Origin: a virus | Length of the DNA: 21,091 nucleotides | Direction: 5' to 3' (one strand) | Virus record (IMG/VR): IMGVR_UViG_3300036853_000119 | Coordinates: 1-21,091 of that record | Part shown: positions 5,558 to 14,000 of the stretch, in pieces | Layout of the letters: each line of letters opens with the position of its first letter | Numbering within the stretch: the first letter of the stretch is position 1 | Notes under the pieces: generated by a model | Databases searched by the model: none | The model's input: the letters and a program-made list of their open reading frames with translations, nothing else | Told to the model about the DNA's origin: nothing | Program-made: the position numbers and the translations under genes

Positions 5558-5839
5558 ATGCTGGTCATTTCGCTGATCGTGGCAGCGTTAGCTGTTGCCA
5601 GGGTGACGCGATTTCTCATCGAGGACCGGCTGTCGGTGAAGTGGCGGCAATGGGTCGTCAAACGATGGGGAGCCGATTCCCTCCCCTCCTACTTTGTTCA
5701 CTGTCCCTGGTGTATGGGGATGTGGATGTCCCTGCTTGCTGTGCCCGCCGTTCTGTACCCCTACCAATGGGTCGTGGCCATCTACGCCGTGCCCGCCATC
5801 TCGATGGTTACTGGTCTCTTGCTGGACCGGAAGGAGTAG
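5558..5839 (+). CDS. Small membrane protein, DUF1360-like
   Basis: A 93-aa protein. The N-terminal segment (1-17, LVISLIVAALAVARVTR) is hydrophobic, and a second hydrophobic stretch (about 55-86) contains the CPWCMGMWMS motif. A CPxCxGxW motif next to membrane segments is characteristic of DUF1360-type proteins found in phages and Bacillus; the role is unknown. No ribosome site precedes any start. TACAGT (5546-5551) lies 6 bases before this ATG and could be a -10 for a leaderless message; an ATG at 5552 and a TTG at 5528 are alternatives. The gene comes right after a terminator, so it needs its own promoter or read-through. Its stop is 3 bases before the portal start, and the portal ribosome site lies inside its last codons. 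Confidence 0.75.
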   Translation: MLVISLIVAALAVARVTRFLIEDRLSVKWRQWVVKRWGADSLPSYFVHCPWCMGMWMSLLAVPAVLYPYQWVVAIYAVPAISMVTGLLLDRKE

Positions 5840-5842
5840 CCC

Positions 5843-7750
5843 ATGCGCCTGGGCAGGCAGAAGGCCCTCTTAGTCGCCGCACCTGCCCATGAGTCCCCAC
5901 CACGAAGCCTCGTCGCCTCGGCTGCCCGGATCACCAATCTGGAAGGGCGTGGATGGAGAAGCTACCGGTTTGGTGACGACTCGTGGCAACAGGAGGCGTG
6001 GCGACTCTACGACATCATTGGGGAACTCCGGTTCGTGGCGAACTGGATCGGGGCCGCCTGTTCCCGGGTGCGTATCTATGTCGCCGAGGTCGATGACAAC
6101 GGACGGGTTCAGCAGGAGACCAAGAGCAAGAAGGTGGCCGGGCTCGCGGACACCCTGTTCGGGGATGCTGCCCACAAGGCCGAGGCGCTACGACTGCTGG
6201 GCATTGATCTGACGATTGCCGGTGACGCCTACATCATCGGACGTAGCACAAAGCAGCTCGATTCTGATGAGTGGTTTGTCCTCAGCTGTTCTGAACTAAA
6301 AAAGTACGCCCGTAGTGGCGTCATCGAAATGACGAACTACGAAGGGGAGCCAGAAAAACTGGACCCCGAACAGGACATCATCATCCGGGTCTGGACCCCA
6401 CACCCTCGCCGAACTCTCTGGGCCGACTCCCCTACTCGAGCCGCGATGCCGATGCTGTGGGAAATCGAACGGCTCACCAAGTACGTGTTCGCTCAGATCG
6501 ATTCCAGGCTCGTCTCGGCCGGACTGCTTCCGATCCCGAAGGAAACCAGCTTCCCGGACGACGATGTAGAGATCCCGGGCGCTGAAGGTCTGACCAATCT
6601 TCTGCTGAAGACCGGCACCATGGGTCTGAAAGGTGAAGGTACGGCAGCCGGGGTCATGCCCACCGTGGTGGAGATGCCCATGGAGGCCCTGGGCAAGATC
6701 GAACTGATCTCCTTCGCCAGCGAGCTGTCCAAGCAGGCCATGGACCTGCGTGCGGAAGCACTGCGCCGGTTCGCCTTGGCCATGGACATTGAGCCGTCCA
6801 TCCTGACCGGGGTCGGCGAGGCCAATCACTGGGGCGCCTGGCAGATCATGGAAGGCCAGATCAAGGTACATATCGAGCCGCTCATGACTCGAATCTGTGA
6901 TGCCTTGACCACTGGTTATCTCATCCCAGCCCTGAAGCGCATCGGACAAGACCCCGAAAAGTACATCTACTGGTACGACACGGCCCCGCTGACCGTACGT
7001 CCAGAACGGCTCAAAGAGACTCGGGAACTATACGATCAGGGTCTGGTCAGCAAGGCCGAGGTGCTGCTCCAAGGTGACTACAACATCAGTGCAGCCCCCA
7101 GCGTCGAGGAAGATCTTCAAAAGTTCACCCGCGAACTGATGCTCCGGGACCCGAACCTGTTCCAAATCCCGGCAGTACGGAAAGTGGCGGGTTATACCGA
7201 CGACGTACTTCCCCCCGAGACCGTCGTCACGCCACAGACCCAGCCGGGTATGCCGGGGGCGGGCCCGCCCCCGCCCCCGGCACCACCCACCGGGATCTCC
7301 CCCACGGCTGGCGGGCCCATCCCCCAGATCACCGAAGCACAGAACGCCCCCGGCGGTCCCCCACCGGTACCCGCTGGGGTGACCGCAGCTGCTTCTGTGC
7401 CGGCCTGGGCCAATGTACTCGTCATGGCCAACGCCACCGTACTACGGGCCCTGGAGGTGGCTGGGAAGAGGTTGGCCGGCAACATCAACCGACACCAGTT
7501 CTCCGTGCCCACTTATGAGCTGCATACCAAGATCTCGGTACAGGGCAAGGACAAGGCCGAGAAACTTCTCGACGGGGCCTGGGACCATCTGCACGTCCTG
7601 GCCTCCCATGTGGACCCCGGGCTGGATGCCGTGGCCCTGGAGACGGCCCTGAACCACTACTGCATCACGTTGTTGGTCCGGGAGAAGCCGCACCAGGTCA
7701 CGCTGCTGGGTGAATACCTGAAGCAAGCAGGCTTCATCGATGAGTCGTGA
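5843..7750 (+). CDS. Portal protein
   Basis: A 635-aa protein. Portals form the dodecameric ring at the capsid vertex through which terminase pumps DNA. AAGGAG lies 6 bases upstream. The order terminase, portal, MuF supports the call, as do portal-like segments: YDIIGELRFVANWIGAACSR near 55-75, LGIDLTIAGDAYIIG near 118-132, and the helical stem region around 300-390. A Pro/Gly-rich linker (about 467-515, with runs of five prolines) separates the portal core from a C-terminal domain of about 115 residues (520-635) of unknown role. The tail overlaps the MuF start by 11 bases. The portal assignment is confident from context; the C-terminal extension is not explained. Confidence 0.88.
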   Translation: MRLGRQKALLVAAPAHESPPRSLVASAARITNLEGRGWRSYRFGDDSWQQEAWRLYDIIGELRFVANWIGAACSRVRIYVAEVDDNGRVQQETKSKKVAGLADTLFGDAAHKAEALRLLGIDLTIAGDAYIIGRSTKQLDSDEWFVLSCSELKKYARSGVIEMTNYEGEPEKLDPEQDIIIRVWTPHPRRTLWADSPTRAAMPMLWEIERLTKYVFAQIDSRLVSAGLLPIPKETSFPDDDVEIPGAEGLTNLLLKTGTMGLKGEGTAAGVMPTVVEMPMEALGKIELISFASELSKQAMDLRAEALRRFALAMDIEPSILTGVGEANHWGAWQIMEGQIKVHIEPLMTRICDALTTGYLIPALKRIGQDPEKYIYWYDTAPLTVRPERLKETRELYDQGLVSKAEVLLQGDYNISAAPSVEEDLQKFTRELMLRDPNLFQIPAVRKVAGYTDDVLPPETVVTPQTQPGMPGAGPPPPPAPPTGISPTAGGPIPQITEAQNAPGGPPPVPAGVTAAASVPAWANVLVMANATVLRALEVAGKRLAGNINRHQFSVPTYELHTKISVQGKDKAEKLLDGAWDHLHVLASHVDPGLDAVALETALNHYCITLLVREKPHQVTLLGEYLKQAGFIDES

Positions 7751-8462
7751 TGATGATGAGCGGGAGCTGGACGGTGTCGTGGCCGGGGCCTTGCGCCGGT
7801 GGCTGGCCCGTGTCCGGGGGGTGGTGATGGCACCGTGGAATCGTTTCAAGCTACAGCCGGATCCGACAGCGATCTACAGCACACAGAGCCAATGGAACGA
7901 CGAGGTCGAGACGATCCTGACAACCATTGGTCGTATTGGCATGAATGCCTGGAGCCAGGCCACCGATGTGCCACCTGTGAGTAGGCACGCTTTTGTTGTC
8001 TCACAACTAGCGGAGACGCAGAACTTTTTGGTTCGTATCCCCGATGAGGTCTACAACACGATCTTTGGCGAGATTACCGACGGAGTAAATGCGGGTGAGT
8101 CCAAGGAGCAGATTGCGGAACGAGTGGACCGTGTCCTTTCCTTCACGGGATCGGAACGATGGCCGAATCGTGCTCAGGTCATTGCCCAAACTGAGACGAC
8201 TCGAGCCTACGGCGCTGGCACTTTGGCTGCGGGACTTGAGCAGAGTCGAGTTACTGGTCGTTTACTGCGAAAACGCTGGGACACTGAACAAGATCAAAGA
8301 GTCAGGAGTTCTCACCGTGAGGTTGATGGGCAGATACGTGATCTTGGTATGCCGTTCTATGTAGACGGCTTCCCTCTTCAGTTCCCTGGTGATCCAATAG
8401 GACCACCAGAGTCGGTCATCAACTGCCGATGCGACCTAGTGATTCTGAACGAGGAGGGGTAA
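7740..8462 (+). CDS. MuF-like minor head protein
   Basis: A 240-aa protein of the phage head morphogenesis (Mu gpF / SPP1 gp7) family, which binds the portal inside the head. The diagnostic C-terminal part is present: KRWDTEQDQRVRSSH followed by EVDGQ (about 178-198), then QFPGDPIGPPESVINCRC (about 213-231). The upstream region is mostly helical, including TETTRAYGAGTLAAG. It starts 11 bases inside the portal gene and ends in TAATG with the next gene. From about 7980 to 8440 the codons are visibly more A/T-ending than in its neighbours, which suggests a different recent history for this segment. Confidence 0.88.
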   Translation: MSRDDDERELDGVVAGALRRWLARVRGVVMAPWNRFKLQPDPTAIYSTQSQWNDEVETILTTIGRIGMNAWSQATDVPPVSRHAFVVSQLAETQNFLVRIPDEVYNTIFGEITDGVNAGESKEQIAERVDRVLSFTGSERWPNRAQVIAQTETTRAYGAGTLAAGLEQSRVTGRLLRKRWDTEQDQRVRSSHREVDGQIRDLGMPFYVDGFPLQFPGDPIGPPESVINCRCDLVILNEEG

Positions 8463-11047
8463 TGGTCGACCCGAGTCCTAGGGGAATGCCCCTCCAGCTT
8501 CAGCGGTACTGGCTCGCCGGTAAAGGTGCCGCAAAAATTCGCTGGAACATGCCCGGCGACTTCCTCCGGTGCGTCCGCCAGCTCACCAAATACTTCCCCA
8601 AGGACCCCAAGGGGCTGTGCAACATCCTGCACACCAAGGCCACCGGTGGCCCACCCGGACATGGATCCCTGGAGCACGCCCTTACCGCCTCCATGGTGGA
8701 CGGATACGAGGACCTGGAAGCGCTCACCGCCGCTCAGGCCCTCCTGGACCGGCAGCCGAAGATGGGCAAGTACGCCTGGGCCGGTCCCCTGGCCCCCATC
8801 GGTCGTCCCACCGGTGAACCCCGCCGGACCCGGATCTTCGAGCCAGGAGCACTCAGTCACCGCGTCCTACCCCTGCCTCTGGATTCCCGGTTCCTACAGG
8901 GTGACGGACACAACGGCGCCATGACCACGGCCCGGATCCTCGGGATCACCTACGGCCCCGATCACAAGGGCCTGGACTTCTCCTGGGGCTGGGGTGACTA
9001 CCTGGACGAGGACATCGTTCCCGAGGCGAGGCGGGCTCGGCACCTAGCCGAGATGGGTGTCTCGGGGCCCAGTGTGGACCCTGGTGGACGGGTGAATGCC
9101 ACTGTGAACCCGGAGACCGGGTTCGAGCACATGCTCAAGTTCGTTATCGGGGGCGCCACCATGGTGTCTATCCCGGCCTTCGCCGCACTGCGTCAGATGG
9201 TGTTTACCACTGACGGTGACTGGCCCGATGATGACCCGGACATGGCCATGGATATGGCCATGGATATGCCCATGGACAAGGACTGTGGCTGCGGTGACGG
9301 TGCCCCAGTTCCGGTGAAGGCCACGGGCTACACCAGCGACGAGGGTGACGTTTTCGTCGTTAATGCCAGCGGCTGGCGAGGGCTACCGCTGGCCCCTCGT
9401 GACGCCGTGTTCGACAATGATGACGCGGTCAAGCGCATCACGGCCTGGGCTAATGGTGGCCAGGACGTGGAGAAGATGCGCCGGGCGTTCATGTACTACG
9501 ACTCCACCGCGTCCCCCAACGACCCCACGTCGTACCGGCTGCCGCTGGGGGATGTCATCAATGGACGACTGACGCTGATCTTCCACGCCATCTATGCGGC
9601 TGCCGCTCTCATCTCGGGTGCCCATGGCGGGTTGCCCAATGTGCCCGAGCCAGAAGTGGCAAAGATCCGTAATGTGATCTCTGACATTTATCCCGAGATG
9701 GCCACAGCGTTCAATGATCAAAGTATCCGAGCCCCGTGGGATCGCTCGGCACAGGAAGGGGTGCAACTCTCCATGGATGAGTACGCAAGTGATACGGCTC
9801 AGCCGTACGGGGACGTTGCCTACGCCGACCCAGGGTATCGAGACAACAAGAAGCGCTACCCGATTAATACTCCCGAGCATATCCGAGCAGCGTGGTCCTA
9901 CATCAACCAGTCGGATAACGCTTCCTTTTACAAGCCGGAACAGTTGAAACTGATCAAGGCTCGGATTATGGCGGCAGCCAAGAAGCATGGCGTCGAGATC
10001 TCGGAGGGATCCATGACCGCCAGCATGACCGACGACGGCTACATGTTGACCCCGCCTCGGGAATGGTTCGAAGACCCGCACCTGCCCAAGGGATTCAAGC
10101 TCAGCGTCGACGCTGATGGCCGGGTCAAGGGCCGGTTGGCTGAATGGGGCGTCTGTCACCGGGATGTGGCCATGCGGGAGTGTGTCCTAGCCCCACGTTC
10201 TCGGCAGGGATATGCGCCCTTCCACCTTGGTGAGGTGGTCACGGCCGAAGGTGACGTCCTGTCCGTGGGCAAGATCGTCATGGACACTCGCCACGCTGAC
10301 ATCAACCTCGGGTACGCCTCGGCTGCCTTGCACTACGACAACACCGGTGACGAAGTCGCTGTAGTCCGAGCTGGTGAGGATGAGTACGGCATCTGGGTAG
10401 CCGGTGCCGTGGTACCAGAGGCCACGCCTCGTAAGGTGGCCAAGCTTCGCCGGTCTCCACTGTCGGGTGACTGGCGTCGCGAGAAGGGCAGCCTGGAACT
10501 CACTGCTGCTCTGGCCGTGAACGCTCCTGCGTTTCCGGTGTACTCCATTGAAGGTGATGAGCAGCTGGCCCTGGTGGCTGCGGGCTCGGTCTGGATTGAA
10601 GACATGGATGAAGAGTTTGTGCCCCCGTCCGGGATCGTGGAGGCCATCACCGCGAGTGTGACCGCTCAGCTTGACGAAGAGGACCGAGACGAGCTAGCTG
10701 CCCGGTTGCAGGACATCCTTGAGGATGAAGAGATTTTCGAACAGCGTGAGCGATCAAAGCGCCTGGAGCACATGTTCGCCATGGATGCGGCCGTTGCTCC
10801 CGCACCCGCTGCTCCGGTAGCTGCTCCAGCACCTGGTGTCCCTGCTCCAGGTGCCGTACCGACACCGGGTCAGGTGGACACCACACAGCAGCAGGCCAAC
10901 GACCCCCAGGGCCTGCTCAATGACCAGAACATTGACGACTCTGAGATTGAAGCTTGGCAGATGGCCGCCATGGGCGATTCGCGAATGTCCATTGTGGCCG
11001 AGCCAGGTGCTGGCACCGCTGACCAACAGCCAGTGGCAACGGAGTAA
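8462..11047 (+). CDS. Capsid maturation protease-like multidomain protein
   Basis: An 861-aa protein. The ATG overlaps the MuF stop (TAATG) and has GAGGAGGGG upstream; a longer in-frame start at 8429 lacks this. Residues 8-70 form an N-terminal module seen in actinophage head proteins. Residues 122-245 resemble a prohead protease: FEPGALSHRVLPLPL, GHNGAM with a candidate His (150), GVSGPSVD with a candidate Ser (204) and GATMVSIPAF. A Met/Asp/Cys patch (257-279) follows, then two helical modules (about 303-410 and 456-514). Residues 533-692 are a second protease-like region with HAD (611-613), HYDNTG, GIWVAGA and LSGDWR (667-672). The end is acidic, then Ala/Pro-rich. It probably processes capsid and scaffold. 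Which region is catalytic is uncertain; it may also serve as scaffold. Confidence 0.75.
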   Translation: MVDPSPRGMPLQLQRYWLAGKGAAKIRWNMPGDFLRCVRQLTKYFPKDPKGLCNILHTKATGGPPGHGSLEHALTASMVDGYEDLEALTAAQALLDRQPKMGKYAWAGPLAPIGRPTGEPRRTRIFEPGALSHRVLPLPLDSRFLQGDGHNGAMTTARILGITYGPDHKGLDFSWGWGDYLDEDIVPEARRARHLAEMGVSGPSVDPGGRVNATVNPETGFEHMLKFVIGGATMVSIPAFAALRQMVFTTDGDWPDDDPDMAMDMAMDMPMDKDCGCGDGAPVPVKATGYTSDEGDVFVVNASGWRGLPLAPRDAVFDNDDAVKRITAWANGGQDVEKMRRAFMYYDSTASPNDPTSYRLPLGDVINGRLTLIFHAIYAAAALISGAHGGLPNVPEPEVAKIRNVISDIYPEMATAFNDQSIRAPWDRSAQEGVQLSMDEYASDTAQPYGDVAYADPGYRDNKKRYPINTPEHIRAAWSYINQSDNASFYKPEQLKLIKARIMAAAKKHGVEISEGSMTASMTDDGYMLTPPREWFEDPHLPKGFKLSVDADGRVKGRLAEWGVCHRDVAMRECVLAPRSRQGYAPFHLGEVVTAEGDVLSVGKIVMDTRHADINLGYASAALHYDNTGDEVAVVRAGEDEYGIWVAGAVVPEATPRKVAKLRRSPLSGDWRREKGSLELTAALAVNAPAFPVYSIEGDEQLALVAAGSVWIEDMDEEFVPPSGIVEAITASVTAQLDEEDRDELAARLQDILEDEEIFEQRERSKRLEHMFAMDAAVAPAPAAPVAAPAPGVPAPGAVPTPGQVDTTQQQANDPQGLLNDQNIDDSEIEAWQMAAMGDSRMSIVAEPGAGTADQQPVATE
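9242..9277 (+). repeat. 12-bp tandem repeat encoding a Met/Asp run
   Basis: Three 12-base units of ATGGCCATGGAT type (9242-9253, 9254-9265, 9266-9277; the third has two changes) encode MAMDMAMDMPMD, directly followed by KDCGCGDG. It lies between the first protease-like region and the next module of the 861-aa protein. Confidence 0.85.
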
Positions 11048-11050
11048 TCC

Positions 11051-14000
11051 ATGGCCGGTGTCGGTGGGGCGTGGGGCTCGCGGGAGGAGTTTCTTCACCC
11101 GCGAGACCGGCATGGCCGTTTCCGTACCAAGTGGAAGATGGCCGAAGGTGTCGCCGATGCCATCAGCAACTTCCTGGATCGGTTCAATCCTCGTACGTTC
11201 CAGTCCGACAACCAGTCGTCACAGTATCTGTTCAACCGAGCCAAGCCCGACAGGTTCGGTGGCGGCGCCGGCTACTCCCGCCTGCACTCTGACTTCGATG
11301 AGACCAACACCCACCTTCGCTCCGGTGACATAGACGAACCCACCAAGAAGTTCGTCAAGATGATGGACGACAGTTCCGTCACCACCACCGAAGACCTGAT
11401 CTTCAGTCGCACCATGGGAGCTGACTCATTCGGGCTTACCCCCGAAACCCTAGGCCAGGACGAGGGGGGCATCGAAGACTTCACTAGTCGGCTGATGGGG
11501 GACCGTGGCTATACCGCTGCGGTCATTGGTACGCCCATGGGACATGGGCCCGGCAAGGTCACCATGTCCGTAGCTGTGCCCAAGGGAACGAAGGTCATCA
11601 TCCCGGCCCGGTCCCAGACTGACCGAGGTGTCTTCTTCGACAAGGACCAGGAATTCCGTATCACCAAGGTGACCTCGGACGGTCGCGGCGGCTTCTACAT
11701 GATGGCCATAGCCACGCCCCGTACGCCTGGTGAGACCCCGGAACCTATTGACCGTGGGCCTCGTGGTGTAGGGCTGACCCCGCAGCAGCGTGAGGCTGGG
11801 ATCCTGCGCGGGGAGCAGATCACTGCCAAGCGGATGAAGCAGGGGGAGCAGCCCCCGGCTGGTGCTACGTCGCCGATTACGCCGCACCAGAACTCGCCCA
11901 CCGGCCCCGTAGACACGGGGGCTGGTGGACCACCGCCGCGCAATGAGCCCATCCATGCCCCGTCCATTGGGGCCGGTGGTACCCCGCCTCCGTCAGAGGT
12001 GGTGCCGGGACAGACTCCGACACCGGAGACCCCGCAGACCCCCGCGCCAGCACCGGACTTCCGGCAAATTGTTCGTGATTCTGGCCTTGAGTGGCCCTCA
12101 TCTGGTGGTAGACGGAGGGAATTTAACAACGCCTATCTAGGAGTGGCGTCTGGGAAAAAGGACCCGGGGGACATGCTCCGGGAACTTGAAGCGGACATTA
12201 GGCGCAACAAGGCTGAGCTGGATTCACCGCCGCCACATGGACTCGATGTAAACGGTGAGTCCATGCGAAGCCGAGCGCAGGGCGGACGAGAAAACCTGGC
12301 TGGAGATATCAAGTCCCAGGAGCAGCTTGCTGACCTGATCTCCAGCACCTACAACGTCCCCCGACAGAAGCCAGAGGCGCCACCGGTAAAGAAGGCTGCC
12401 CCGAGCAAGGTCACGCCCATTGCTGAGGCTCCCGGTGAAAAGCATCGAGGTATCCCCGGTGAGGCTGGGACCCGGCAGGTCACCAACCTGGAAGCTCGGC
12501 GGGCAGCGAAGGCTGTCCAGGCACCACGGGCACCGCAGCGGGAGGAGCCGACTCCGCCTCCGGCAAAGAAGGCTGCCCCAGAGCTGGCCAAGGTCCTACC
12601 GATCAAGAAGGCTGCCCCGGAGGCGCCCGCTGAGCCGTCCTCGATGGAGGGCCGGGTCCGGCCTGGTGGTCAGATCCCTCTCGGCAAGATCGCCAAGGGC
12701 GACCGGGTCTATGTCGAGCAGCGTGACGGTAAATGGCACCCTACTACCCGTAAGACTGGGTCCACGGTCATTACCGTGGACGAACGGGTGCCGGTGTCCG
12801 CAACCCGTCGCCGAGTTTCTGGTCGCAGTACAAGCCGCAGCACCATCGTTGGTCACGATGACCAGGGCAACGTCATCCGGGTTGACGGTAACGAGTCAGG
12901 ATATCCCGGTATCCAAACCTTCAAGGCAGAGGTGCCTTCACCAGCCAAGAAGACTGCTCCATCTGCTCCTGCCGCCAAGAAGGCCGTCCCTTCGGTTCCA
13001 GAGGTTGCCAAGAAAGCCCTGCCCCGTAAAGGCACCCTGGCTGACGCTAAGCGAGAAGCCGCTCTTTCAGCCTTTTTCAAGAACGACATGTCAGGTGAGG
13101 ATAAGGGGGGGAAGTTTCGCTTTATCAGGAACCTGTTCCGTGAAGGAAATATCAGTGTCTCCGATGCTCAGCGCGAAGCAAGTGATGAGGCCAAGCACTG
13201 GCGACGGGAAAATACCAGATTCATTGATGCTGGAGACGGGGCCAAGGCTGATGAGGCTGAGAGGCTTGCGAATAAGTACGAGAAGCTAGCCTCTGATCTT
13301 CAGACCTCGCAGAGTGTCGTTTCCACAGACAAGATCCGTCAAGAGGCCAAGAAGGCTGCCCCGGCTGCGCCCACTCCGGAGCCAGGCACTGCTCCCGACA
13401 TCGACAAGATGACCAAGGCCGAACTCCTGGCCCATGCCGGTGAGCAGGGAATTACGGCTCGCCAGTCCTGGACCAAGGACAAGATCAAGGAAGCAATCCG
13501 TGGTGGCGGTGCACCCAGTGCACCCGCTAAGGCAACTGCGCCAGTTGCTCCAGCTAGCCCTTCGGAGCCCACCAACGAGGACTTGATCAAGAACCTTTTC
13601 AACGGGAAAAAGCCCACGGTCGCCAACCTTCGCCAGTTCATGGAGGACCGGCGAGTTGGTGAGGGTCAAGACACCAAGAAGATGACCCGTCGTGAGCTGA
13701 TCGAGACCATTCTCAGTGAGGCAGGCACGCGCCGGGGACGTGGTTCAGAGTTCAACCGACCGACACCTTCTCCAGCGACTAAGCCCGCTGAACCCAATGC
13801 CCCGGCCGCCCAGAAGGTTATCCAGGCCCCTGATCGCAGGGAAGCATTTGACCGGGCTTGGGCCAAGGCTGGTCCTGTCGCTGACCTTCCTGACTCTGCT
13901 GCTGGGCGCTCTATCGCCGAGGTTCGCGATGACGTCTCCAGCGGCAAGATCACTCCAGATGAAGGAATACGTCGCCTAGAGAACGATATCGACCTCAATA

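Noticed and set aside
12420-13289. 289-aa plus-strand frame inside the giant gene
   Set aside because: It is an alternate-frame shadow of a continuous 1800-aa reading frame, with no start signal and Arg/Ser/Leu-rich composition.
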